Source: Rhodococcus gordoniae (GTDB taxonomy: Bacteria; Actinomycetota; Actinomycetes; Mycobacteriales; Mycobacteriaceae). From it: 64,000 nt of DNA. The number at the start of each line of letters is the position of its first letter. The stretch's first letter is position 1. The notes beneath the pieces are model-generated. The model was not told the origin of the DNA, ran no database searches, and was given only the letters and a program-made list of their open reading frames with translations. Positions 47,939 to 56,700 of this stretch are shown piece after piece. Location: NCBI RefSeq assembly GCF_001646655.1, contig NZ_LPZN01000065.1, positions 38,734 through 102,733 of the forward strand, given 5' to 3'. A program made the translations under genes and the position numbers.

Positions 47939-49273
47939 TCATCCGTACTGCGCCGTCACCCTGTCGAGCGCGCCGAGGGCCTCGTCGAGTTCGTGGGTGG
48001 TGACCGTGAGCGGGGGCCGGAATCGGATGCCGTGCGTGCCCGTCCCGATCACGAGGACGTGCTCGTCGCGGTACAGCCGCCGCAGCACCTCGTCGCGGAT
48101 CTGCGGAGTCGGGAGTTCGACGGCGCACATCAGTCCGCGTCCCCGGGGCTCGGTGACCACCGGTCGTCGCGCGGCGAGCTGCTGCAATCCCGACAGCAGA
48201 TGCGCACCGCTCCACCGGGCCCGGTCGATGAGCCGATCGTTCTCGACGACCTCGAGGATGCGACGGGCCCGCACCATGTCGGTGAGGTTGCCGCCCCACG
48301 TCGAGTTGATCCGCGAGCTCACGGTGAACACGTTGTCGGGCACCTCGTCGATGCGTTCGCCGGCCATGATCCCGCACACCTGTGTCTTCTTGCCGAAGGC
48401 GACGATGTCGGGAGTGACGCCGAGTTGCTGGTAGGCCCACGCCGTACCGGTCGTGCCGGCGCCGGTCTGCACCTCGTCGAAGATCACCAAGGCGTCGTTC
48501 TCCCGGCACAACTGCGTGATCGCCCGGAAGAACTCGGGACGGAAGTGGTGGTCGCCGCCTTCCCCCTGGATCGGTTCGGCGATGAAGCACGCGATGTCGT
48601 GGGGACGTTCGGCGAAGGCGCGGCGTGCCTGTTCGAGGGCCTTCTCCTCGGCTGCGGCGACGTCGCGGCCCTCGGCGAGACGGGGCGCGTCGATCCGCGG
48701 CCAGTCGAACTTGGGGAACCGGTCGGTCTTGACCGGATCGGTGTTGGTCAGCGACAGCGTGTACCCGGTGCGGCCGTGGAAGGCCCCGGTCAGGTGCAGC
48801 ACCGAACCACCCGGGTGGGCGGACAGACCGCGGGACTCGTTGAGGCGGCTCTTCCAGTCGAACGCCACCTTGAGCGCGTTCTCCACAGCGAGCCCGCCGC
48901 CGTCGACGAAGAACAGGTGCGGGAGTGCCGGGTCGCCGAGGACGCGCACGAAGGTCTCGACGAAGCGTGCCATGGGCACGGTGTAGATGTCGGAGTTGCT
49001 GGGCTTGTTCGCCGCGACGGCGGCGAGTTCGCGGGCTGCCTCCGGATCGGTCAGCGCGGGGTGGTTCATCCCGAGCGTGGACGACGCGAAGAACCCGAAC
49101 ATGTCGAGATAGGTCGTTCCGTCCCGGGCGTCGACGAGGCGGACTCCGCGGGAGCGGTCGAGATCGAGGACGAGGTCGAAACCGTCGGCGAGCATGTGCC
49201 GGCCGAGGATGCTGTGTACCCGGTCGGGGGCGAGATTCTCGGCACCGTCCGGGTTTCGGAATGCAGTGCTCAT
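47939..49273 (-). CDS. lat: L-lysine 6-transaminase
   Basis: PLP enzyme that moves the epsilon-amino group of lysine to 2-oxoglutarate, giving aminoadipate semialdehyde. 444 aa. It has FFVDGGGLAVENALKVAFDWK, HLTGAFHGRTGYTLSLT, IAEPIQGEGGDHHFRPEFF, IFDEVQTGAGTTGTAW and the PLP-lysine in DIVAFGKKTQVCGIMAGE. Start ATG 49273 has TACGGT 6 nt upstream. The neighbours lrpA (regulator) and pcd (next enzyme) match the mycobacterial lat-lrpA-pcd group, pointing to lysine catabolism, also induced in starvation there. Confidence 0.95.
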   Translation of the reverse strand: MSTAFRNPDGAENLAPDRVHSILGRHMLADGFDLVLDLDRSRGVRLVDARDGTTYLDMFGFFASSTLGMNHPALTDPEAARELAAVAANKPSNSDIYTVPMARFVETFVRVLGDPALPHLFFVDGGGLAVENALKVAFDWKSRLNESRGLSAHPGGSVLHLTGAFHGRTGYTLSLTNTDPVKTDRFPKFDWPRIDAPRLAEGRDVAAAEEKALEQARRAFAERPHDIACFIAEPIQGEGGDHHFRPEFFRAITQLCRENDALVIFDEVQTGAGTTGTAWAYQQLGVTPDIVAFGKKTQVCGIMAGERIDEVPDNVFTVSSRINSTWGGNLTDMVRARRILEVVENDRLIDRARWSGAHLLSGLQQLAARRPVVTEPRGRGLMCAVELPTPQIRDEVLRRLYRDEHVLVIGTGTHGIRFRPPLTVTTHELDEALGALDRVTAQYG

Positions 49274-49279
49274 GACCCC

Positions 49280-49285
49280 ACCGTA
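49280..49285 (-). promoter_or_regulatory. Leaderless -10 box of lat
   Basis: TACGGT on the minus strand, 6 nt before ATG 49273; TTTGTC 16 nt further upstream could be the -35. Confidence 0.5.
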
Positions 49286-49343
49286 CGCGAGACTCAACGG
49301 GACAAACCCGGTATCACAGCAACATTTACGGCGCAGACGCCTA

Positions 49344-49805
49344 TCATTCGTAAAATGTTTGCAGAACGACGGTGCTGCGGGTGGCGACATCGGCGGTCGC
49401 CCGGATCTCCTGCAGCAACCGCTCGAGAGCGCGAGGAGACTCGACACGCACGAGAAGGATGTAGCTTTCGTCGCCCGCCACCGAGTGACACGATTCGATC
49501 GCGGAGATGTGCCGGAGGCGGGCCGGTGCGTCGTCGGGTTGCGACGGGTCGAGAGGGGTGATCGCCACGAACGCCGACAACATCAGCCCGAGCGCTTCGG
49601 GATCGACGCGCGCACTGTATCCGCGGATCACGTTGCGCGCCTCGAGTCGGCGCACCCGCGACTGCACGGCCGAGACGGACAGTCCCGCCTTCTCGGCGAG
49701 CGCCGCGAGCGTCGCGCGACCGTCGGCGACCAGTTCGCGCAGCAACATCCGATCGATGTCGTCCAGCGACTCCTTCGACGAGTCGTTTCTCGAGGATTCG
49801 GGCAC
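49344..49805 (-). CDS. lrpA: Lrp/AsnC-family regulator LrpA
   Basis: Leucine-responsive-type regulator, 153 aa. The HTH is TLAALAEKAGLSVSAVQSRVRRL, followed by the RAM effector domain (FVAITPLDPSQPDDAPARLRHI, SYILLVRVESPRALERLL). In mycobacteria LrpA binds upstream of lat. GTG 49805 is chosen because TACCCT lies 6 nt before it. Between lat (same strand, 70 bp on) and the divergent pcd, well placed to control both. Confidence 0.94.
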   Translation of the reverse strand: MPESSRNDSSKESLDDIDRMLLRELVADGRATLAALAEKAGLSVSAVQSRVRRLEARNVIRGYSARVDPEALGLMLSAFVAITPLDPSQPDDAPARLRHISAIESCHSVAGDESYILLVRVESPRALERLLQEIRATADVATRSTVVLQTFYE

Positions 49806-49811
49806 CAGCGC

Positions 49812-49817
49812 AGGGTA
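49812..49817 (-). promoter_or_regulatory. Leaderless -10 box of lrpA
   Basis: TACCCT on the minus strand, 6 nt before GTG 49805. Only 36 bp separate the lrpA and pcd start codons, so their control regions overlap. Confidence 0.5.
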
Positions 49818-49841
49818 TCCGAGCAGCAAAGGAGCTCACCG

Positions 49842-51317
49842 ATGAATGCGACCACCGATCTCGCCGACCGCGCGGCGACCGCGCTGAGGCAGTGCGGCGC
49901 CGACGCCGTGCCCGATGACGCGGCACTCGCGGTGACCAGCCCGATCGACGGCAGCGTGCTCGGGCACGTACCCGTCCACTCGGCCACCGAGGTCGATGCG
50001 ACGATCACCGCGGCGGCACGGGCCTTCGAGCAGTGGCGCCACGTCCCCGCCCCGGTGCGCGGCCGCGTGGTGCGACGGCTCGGCGAACTGCTCGTCGAGC
50101 ACAAGCGGCATCTCGCCGAGCTCGTCACCCTGGAGGCGGGGAAGATCCCGTCGGAGGCCGCGGGCGAGGTGCAGGAGATGATCGACGTCTGTGAGTTCGC
50201 CGTCGGTCTGTCGCGACAGCTCTACGGGCGGACGATGCCGTCCGAGCGGCCCGGACACCGGCTCATGGAGATCTGGCATCCGCTCGGCGTGGTGGGCGTG
50301 ATCTCCGCGTTCAACTTTCCCGTGGCGGTGTGGTCGTGGAACACCGCGATCGCGCTGGTGTGCGGCGACCCGGTGGTGTGGAAACCGTCGGAGACCACCC
50401 CGCTCACCGCCCTCGCCTGCGACGCGCTGCTGCGCCGCGCCGCCGCCGACGTCGGCGCCCCCGACGGTCTCCATCACCTGCTCCTCGGCGACCACAGGGT
50501 GGGTGAGGCGCTCGTCGACGATCCCCGTATCGCCCTGGTGAGTGCGACCGGCTCCACCCGGATGGGGCGGATCGTCGGGCCGCGGGTCGCGGCGCGGTTC
50601 GGTCGCTGCCTGCTCGAACTCGGCGGCAACAACGCGGCGATCGTCGCTCCGTCCGCCGATCAGGACCTCGCCGTCCGGGGCGTCGTGTTCGCCGCGGCCG
50701 GCACGGCGGGCCAGCGCTGCACCAGTCTGCGCCGGCTGATCGTGCGCCGATCGATCGCAGACGTACTCGTCGAGAGGGGGAATCCGCTCGACGAGGGTGT
50801 GCTCGTGGGTCCGCTCATCTCCGAACGGTCCTACGAGGCGATGACCGCGGCGCTCGACCGCGCGCAGACCGACGGAGGCACACTCGTCGTCGGCGGTGAG
50901 CGAGTGGACGTCGCGGGTGGCGGTGTGTACGTCTCCCCCGCGCTGGTCCGGATGCCCGCACAGAGCGAGGTGGTGCGCGAGGAGACCTTCGCCCCGATCC
51001 TGTACGTCCTCGACTACGACGACCTCGACGAGGCGATCGCATTGCACAACGGTGTCCCGCAAGGACTCTCGTCGTCGATCTTCACCCTCGACCAGCGCGA
51101 GGCGGAATTGTTCCTCGCCCGATCCGACTGCGGCATCGCGAATGTCAACATCGGCACCTCGGGGGCCGAGATCGGCGGCGCCTTCGGCGGGGAGAAGCAC
51201 ACCGGCGGCGGGCGCGAATCCGGATCGGATGCGTGGAAGGCGTACATGCGGCGGGCGACGAACACCGTCAACTACTCGACGGAGCTGCCGCTCGCCCAGG
51301 GTGTCGAGTTCGGCTGA
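49842..51317 (+). CDS. pcd: Aminoadipate-semialdehyde dehydrogenase (Pcd-like aldehyde dehydrogenase)
   Basis: NAD(P)-dependent ALDH7-type enzyme oxidising aminoadipate semialdehyde, the Lat product, to aminoadipate. 491 aa; GGAG precedes the ATG. Motifs: ISAFNFPVAVWSWNTAIALV, general base in LLELGGNNAA, catalytic Cys in AGQRCTSLRR, EETFAPILYV and GGAFGGEKHTGGGRESGSDAW. Between RSIADVLVER and GNPLDEGVLVGP the usual linking helix (about ten residues, like LVxAYxxVRV) is absent. This is an in-frame shortening compared with typical family members. Confidence 0.92.
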   Translation: MNATTDLADRAATALRQCGADAVPDDAALAVTSPIDGSVLGHVPVHSATEVDATITAAARAFEQWRHVPAPVRGRVVRRLGELLVEHKRHLAELVTLEAGKIPSEAAGEVQEMIDVCEFAVGLSRQLYGRTMPSERPGHRLMEIWHPLGVVGVISAFNFPVAVWSWNTAIALVCGDPVVWKPSETTPLTALACDALLRRAAADVGAPDGLHHLLLGDHRVGEALVDDPRIALVSATGSTRMGRIVGPRVAARFGRCLLELGGNNAAIVAPSADQDLAVRGVVFAAAGTAGQRCTSLRRLIVRRSIADVLVERGNPLDEGVLVGPLISERSYEAMTAALDRAQTDGGTLVVGGERVDVAGGGVYVSPALVRMPAQSEVVREETFAPILYVLDYDDLDEAIALHNGVPQGLSSSIFTLDQREAELFLARSDCGIANVNIGTSGAEIGGAFGGEKHTGGGRESGSDAWKAYMRRATNTVNYSTELPLAQGVEFG

Positions 51318-51363
51318 TCCCGAACGACGTTCGTACGCCTGAACGACGACGTTCGCGCGCCTG

Positions 51364-51403
51364 AACGAGCCTCGCCGCCCCCACAACAGGGGCGAAGCTC
51401 GTT
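51364..51403. terminator. Imperfect hairpin between pcd and the Rho_N-like gene
   Basis: AACGAGC (51364-51370) pairs with GCTCGTT (51397-51403), with an inner GC-rich stem and bulges. It lies between convergent genes and may end both transcripts. Confidence 0.5.
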
Positions 51404-51431
51404 TCGGCGCGCGAACTCGGGTTCCGGGCGG

Positions 51432-51689
51432 CTAGTGGTTGCGCAGTGCGTCGATCAGTTCGTCCTTCTTCATGTCGGAGTAACCGGTCATGCCCAGTTC
51501 CTTCGCACGCTTCTTCAGGTCGTCGACCGTCCAGTCGTCGTAGGAGCCGGACTTGCCACCCTTCTTCCCGACCTGCGACTTACCCTCGTTCGCAGCCGCG
51601 TTGGAGATCCGGGCCGCCTTCTCCTTGGAGGCACCGTCCTCGCGCAGGTCCTCGTACATCTTCTCGTTCTTGATCGACGGATTCGGCAT
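51432..51689 (-). CDS. Small Rho_N/SAP-like domain protein
   Basis: 85 aa. The N-terminus NPSIKNEKMYEDLREDGASKEKAARISNA as two blocks resembles plant-like stress or DUF7218 sequences found in many soil bacteria. The C-terminal WTVDDLKKRAKELGMTGYSD then MKKDELIDALRNH is a Rho-N-terminal/SAP-like helix-extended-helix that can bind nucleic acid. Lys-rich middle. Start ATG 51689 has AAGGAG upstream. Probably a nucleoid- or RNA-binding stress protein; function not shown. Confidence 0.85.
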   Translation of the reverse strand: MPNPSIKNEKMYEDLREDGASKEKAARISNAAANEGKSQVGKKGGKSGSYDDWTVDDLKKRAKELGMTGYSDMKKDELIDALRNH

Positions 51690-51789
51690 CGTCTTCTCCT
51701 TTCCGTGTCCTGTGGAAGGGGTACCCGACGACACTTCACCCAATCAGAGGATCTGTGGCCTGTGACACATCCTGTGGTAGACCTGGGTC

Positions 51790-53160
51790 GTGTATCCAGG
51801 GAACCTGCTCGACGAACTCCGCGGGCAACTGCCCGCCGGCGCACTGATCATCGATCCCGACATCCTCGCCGGCTACCGGCAGGACCGGGCGCAGGACCCG
51901 GACGCCGCGGTTCCCCTCGCGCTCGTACGGGCCACATCCACCGCCGACGTACAGGCGACGCTGCGGTGGGCGAACACCCACAAGGTGCCGGTGGTACCCC
52001 GGGGTGCCGGCACGAGCCTGTCCGGCGGGTCGGGCGGGCTCGCCGACGGCATCGTGCTGAGCACCGAGAAGATGCGCGCGATCACCGTCGACACCGCGAC
52101 ACGCACCGCGGTCGCCCAGCCCGGCCTGCTCAACGTCGAGGTGAAGAAGGCGGCTGCCGAACAAGGCCTGTGGTATCCGCCCGATCCGTCGTCGTGCGAG
52201 ATCTGCACGATCGGCGGGAACGCGGCCACCAACGCCGGTGGCCTGTGCTGCGTGAAGTACGGGGTGACGACCGACTACGTGCTCGGACTCGAGGTGGTCC
52301 TCGCCGACGGCACCGCGGTGCGGCTCGGCGGGCCACGGGTCAAGGACGTCGCGGGCCTGTCGCTGACGAAACTGTTCGTCGGAAGCGAAGGGACGCTCGG
52401 CGTCATCACCGAGGTGACTCTGCGTCTCGTCCCACCACCGCCACCCGGATCCACGATGGTCGCGACGTTCTCGTCGGTGCAGGCCGCCGCCGACGCGGTC
52501 GTCGCCATCACCGCCGTGCTGCGACCGGCCATGCTCGAATTCATGGACCGGGCCACCGTCGGGGCCGTGGAGGACATGCTGCGGATGGGACTCGAACGCA
52601 GCACCGAGGCGATGCTCATCGCCCGTTCCGACGCGCCGGGCGCGGCGGCCGCCGAGGAGATCGAGATCATGGTGCGGGCCTGCCGCGAGGCCGGGGCCGA
52701 CGACGTCTTCGCGACCGACGATCCGGAGGAGGGCGAGGCGTTCACGGTGGCCCGCCGCATGGCCATCCCGGCCGTCGAACGCACCGGCAGTCTGCTGCTC
52801 GAGGACGTCGGGGTACCGATCCCCGCCCTGCCCGCGCTGGTGAGCGGGATCGCCGAGCTCGCCGCCGAACACGACGTCACCGTCGCCGTGATCGCACACG
52901 CCGGCGACGGCAACACTCACCCGCTGATCGTCTACGACCCCGCCGACGGGGACATGACGGCGCGGGCACAGGCGGTGTTCGGGAAGATCATGGATCTGGC
53001 CATCGAACTCGGCGGCACCATCACCGGCGAGCACGGCGTCGGCCGGCTCAAGAAGGCCTGGCTGCCGGATCAGGTGGGGCCGGACGTCATGGCGTTGACC
53101 GAGCGGATCAAGGCCGCACTCGACCCGAACTCGATCCTGAATCCCGGAGTGGTGATCTGA
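51790..53160 (+). CDS. FAD-linked oxidase, glycolate/D-lactate dehydrogenase GlcD-like
   Basis: 456 aa. The FAD-binding (PCMH/VAO) domain shows VVPRGAGTSLSGGSGG, GGNAATNAGGLCCVKYG and LFVGSEGTLGVITEVTLRL. The C-terminal FAD-oxidase domain ends IAHAGDGNTHPLIVYDP, GGTITGEHGVGRLKKAWL and LDPNSILNPGVV. Such enzymes oxidise 2-hydroxy acids such as glycolate or D-lactate and donate electrons to the respiratory chain. No GlcE/GlcF partner is adjacent, so it acts alone like single-subunit D-lactate dehydrogenases. Start GTG with a weak TAGACC box before it. Confidence 0.92.
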   Translation: MYPGNLLDELRGQLPAGALIIDPDILAGYRQDRAQDPDAAVPLALVRATSTADVQATLRWANTHKVPVVPRGAGTSLSGGSGGLADGIVLSTEKMRAITVDTATRTAVAQPGLLNVEVKKAAAEQGLWYPPDPSSCEICTIGGNAATNAGGLCCVKYGVTTDYVLGLEVVLADGTAVRLGGPRVKDVAGLSLTKLFVGSEGTLGVITEVTLRLVPPPPPGSTMVATFSSVQAAADAVVAITAVLRPAMLEFMDRATVGAVEDMLRMGLERSTEAMLIARSDAPGAAAAEEIEIMVRACREAGADDVFATDDPEEGEAFTVARRMAIPAVERTGSLLLEDVGVPIPALPALVSGIAELAAEHDVTVAVIAHAGDGNTHPLIVYDPADGDMTARAQAVFGKIMDLAIELGGTITGEHGVGRLKKAWLPDQVGPDVMALTERIKAALDPNSILNPGVVI

Positions 53161-53185
53161 TGACCCACACCACACCGGCAGCGGT

Positions 53186-53191
53186 CATAAT
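53186..53191 (+). promoter_or_regulatory. Leaderless -10 box of the hypothetical gene at 53198
   Basis: CATAAT, 6 nt before GTG 53198; no ribosome site. Confidence 0.5.
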
Positions 53192-53197
53192 CGTCGC

Positions 53198-53758
53198 GTG
53201 AACACCCGTGTGCCCCCGTCGACGGCCGCCCTGCCACTGCGCGAGACCAAGTACCGCGAACTCGAGCAGTATCCGGAGTTCGGGTCCGTCACGGCCTGGC
53301 TTCGAGACGTCGTGTCGTCGATCGTGCCGAACGCCCGCATGAGCGAATGCGAGTACTGGTCCGTCGTATGTCTTCCCCCCGAGGAGCCGACCGACCCCCG
53401 GAAGCCGCTGGTGTCGGTGCACGCCGGCGACCTGGCGGTCGCGGGGGTGTTCCTCGACCTCTCCGGCGGACAGCGGAGCCTCGCCGGTTACGTCCGCGTG
53501 TCGGGAACCGAACTCGAGCAGGCCTCGGGCTCGACACGTGAGCAGCTCGCGGCGGACTCGCCCGCCCTCACCTTCGTCGACGAGGGTGCCGTCGTGTGCG
53601 TGGTGTGGAGCGACGAACCCGCCGCCCGGGAGCAGTTCGCGGCTCTGCCGTGGCGTGCCCCGGCTCGGGCGCTCGTCTCGGAGCTGATGCGCGACGGACG
53701 CAACTCCCGGGCCGACGACCACTGCCGTCAGATCGCCCGGTTCGCGTACGACGACTGA
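53198..53758 (+). CDS. Conserved-looking hypothetical protein
   Basis: 186 aa, not recognised. It is soluble, without signal peptide or membrane helix. It alternates strand-like segments (PLVSVHAGDLAVAGVFLDLS, SLAGYVRVSGTELEQ, VVCVVWSD) and ends in a helical region with DDHCRQIARFAYDD. Its own leaderless promoter box precedes the GTG. Located 28 nt upstream of lhr in the same direction, so it may share its transcript. Confidence 0.7.
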   Translation: MNTRVPPSTAALPLRETKYRELEQYPEFGSVTAWLRDVVSSIVPNARMSECEYWSVVCLPPEEPTDPRKPLVSVHAGDLAVAGVFLDLSGGQRSLAGYVRVSGTELEQASGSTREQLAADSPALTFVDEGAVVCVVWSDEPAAREQFAALPWRAPARALVSELMRDGRNSRADDHCRQIARFAYDD

Positions 53759-53786
53759 GTGTGTCGGTCGGCGGGTAGACGATGGG

Positions 53787-56700
53787 ATGGTGACCGACAT
53801 CCTCGATCGTTTCTCCGCGCCGACCCGAGCGTGGTTCGCGGGGGCATTCGAGTCCCCGACCCCGGCCCAGCTCGGCGCGTGGGAGGCGATCTCCTCGGGA
53901 GCCCACACGCTCGTCGTCGCCCCCACCGGCTCGGGCAAGACCCTGTCGGCGTTCCTGTGGTCGCTCGACCGGCTCGCGTCCACCCCGGCGGACGAGCACG
54001 CAGCACGCGAACACCGCACCCGCGTGCTGTACGTCTCACCGCTCAAGGCCCTCGCCGTCGACGTCGAGCGCAATCTGCGCTCCCCGCTGGTCGGCATCAC
54101 GCAGACCGCGAAACGGCTGGGTCTGACGCCACCCGACATCACCGTCGGCGTGCGCTCCGGCGACACCTCCCCAGCCGATCGTCGCGCCCTGGCCCGCACA
54201 CCACCGGACATCCTCATCACGACTCCCGAGTCCCTCTTCCTCATGCTCACCTCGTCCGCACGGGAGAACCTCGTGGGGGTCGAGACGGTGATCGTCGACG
54301 AGGTCCACGCGGTGGCAGGTACGAAACGCGGGGCGCATCTCGCGCTGTCGCTCGAGCGGCTCGACCGGCTGCTGCGCGCCCCGGCCCAACGCATCGGGTT
54401 GTCGGCCACCGTGCGGCCGCACGAGGAGGTCGGACGGTTCCTCACCGGCTCCGCCCCCATCCGGATCGTCGCGCCCCCGTCGGCGAAGACGTGGGATCTC
54501 ACGGTCCGCGTACCGGTCGAGGACATGACCGAGCTCGGGGTCTCCGAGCCCGACGAGGAGTCACTGTCCCCCACTCCCCAGGCCGGATCGATCTGGCCGC
54601 ACGTCGAGGAACAGATCGTCGATCTCATCACCGAGCACCGGTCGACGATCGTGTTCGCCAACTCCCGGCGCCTGTCCGAACGTCTCACCGCCCGGCTCAA
54701 CGAGATCCATGCCGACCGCTCGGGAAATCCGGTCGACGACGAGGGCGCACCGCCCTCGCAGCTCGGGTCGCCGACCGACACGTCCGCGGGGGCCGAACCG
54801 GTCCTCGCGCGCGCCCATCACGGGTCGGTGAGCAAGGACCGGCGCGCGCTGATCGAGGACGACCTCAAGTCGGGTCGGCTGCGGTGTGTGGTGGCGACGT
54901 CGAGTCTCGAACTCGGCATCGACATGGGCGCGGTCGATCTGGTGATCCAGGTCGAGGCCCCGCCGTCGGTGGCCAGCGGTCTGCAACGCGTCGGCCGCGC
55001 CGGACATCAGGTGGGCGAGACCTCGCGCGGGGTGCTGTTCCCCAAGCACCGCACCGATCTCGTGCACTGCGCGGTGACCGTCGAGCGGATGGTCGAGGGC
55101 CACATCGAGGCCCTGCAGGTTCCGGCGAATCCGCTCGACGTGCTCGCCCAGCAGACGGTCGCGGCCACGGCCCTCGAACCCGTCGACGTCGACGACTGGT
55201 TCGACACGGTCCGGCGCAGCGGGTCGTTCGCGAGCCTGTCCCGCGGGGTCTACGAATCGGTGCTCGACCTGCTCGCCGGCCGCTATCCGTCCGACGAGTT
55301 CGCCGAGCTGCGCCCCCGGGTCGTGTGGGACCGCACGGCGGGCATCCTCACCGGCAGGCCCGGCGCCCAGCGACTCGCCGTCACGTCCGGCGGCACGATC
55401 CCCGACCGCGGTCTGTTCACCGTGTACATGGTGGGCGAGAAGAACACGCGCGTGGGCGAACTCGACGAGGAGATGGTCTACGAGTCGCGGGTGGGCGACG
55501 TCTTCGCGCTCGGCGCGACGAGCTGGCGGATCGAGGAGATCACCTTCGACCGGGTGCTGGTCTCCCCCGCTTACGGCCGGCCCGGCCGATTGCCGTTCTG
55601 GCACGGCGACAGTCAGGGGCGCCCCGCCGAACTCGGCGCCGCGCTCGGCGCATTCCTGCGCGAGATGGGGCACGCCTCACCGGAGGATGCCGAGACCCGC
55701 TGTCGCAAGGGCGGTCTCGACGACTATGCGACGGGGAATCTGATCCGGTTGCTCGACGAGCAGCGCACGGCCACCGGGCACCTGCCCACCGACCGCACGC
55801 TCGTCGTCGAACGGTTCCGCGACGAGCTCGGCGACTGGCGTCTGGTACTGCACTCGCCGTTCGGTTTACGGGTACACGCGCCGTGGGCCCTTGCGGTGGG
55901 GGCACGTCTGATCGAGCGCTACGGTGTCGAATCGCATCCCACCGCGTCCGACGACGGCATCATCGTCCGCCTGCCCGATACCGACGATGCCCCACCGGGC
56001 TCGGAGATCTTCGTCTTCGACACCGACGAGATCGACGACATCGTCACCGAACAGGTCGGCGGCTCGGCACTGTTCGCCTCCCGCTTCCGGGAATGCGCGG
56101 CGCGGGCACTGCTGCTGCCCCGCCGAAATCCCGGCAAGCGCGCCCCGCTGTGGCAGCAGCGTCAGCGCTCCGCGCAGTTGCTCGACGTCGCTCGTCGTTA
56201 TCCGGACTTCCCGATCCTGCTCGAGACGGTCCGGGAGTGCCTGCAGGACGTCTACGACCTGCCCGCTCTGCGCGACCTGCTCGGCAGCATCGCCCAGCGC
56301 AAACTCCGTCTGGTGGAGGTGGAGACTCCGACGGCCTCACCGTTCGCGACGTCACTGCTGTTCTCCTATGTCGGCGAGTTCCTCTACGAGGGCGACAGTC
56401 CACTCGCCGAGCGCCGGGCCGCGGCACTGTCGCTCGACTCGACGCTGCTCGCCGAACTGCTCGGCCGGGTGGAGTTGCGCGAACTGCTCGACGCCGACGT
56501 CATCACCGAGGCCGAACACGAACTGCAACGGCTGACTCCGGAGCGACGAGCACGCGACGCCGAGGGTGTCGCCGACCTGCTGAGGCTGCTCGGTCCGCTC
56601 ACCGACACCGAACTGCGCGAGCGCACCACCGACGATCCGAGCGCGTGGATCGACGATCTCGTGGCACAGCGACGCGCACTGCGCGTGTCGTATGCGGGTG

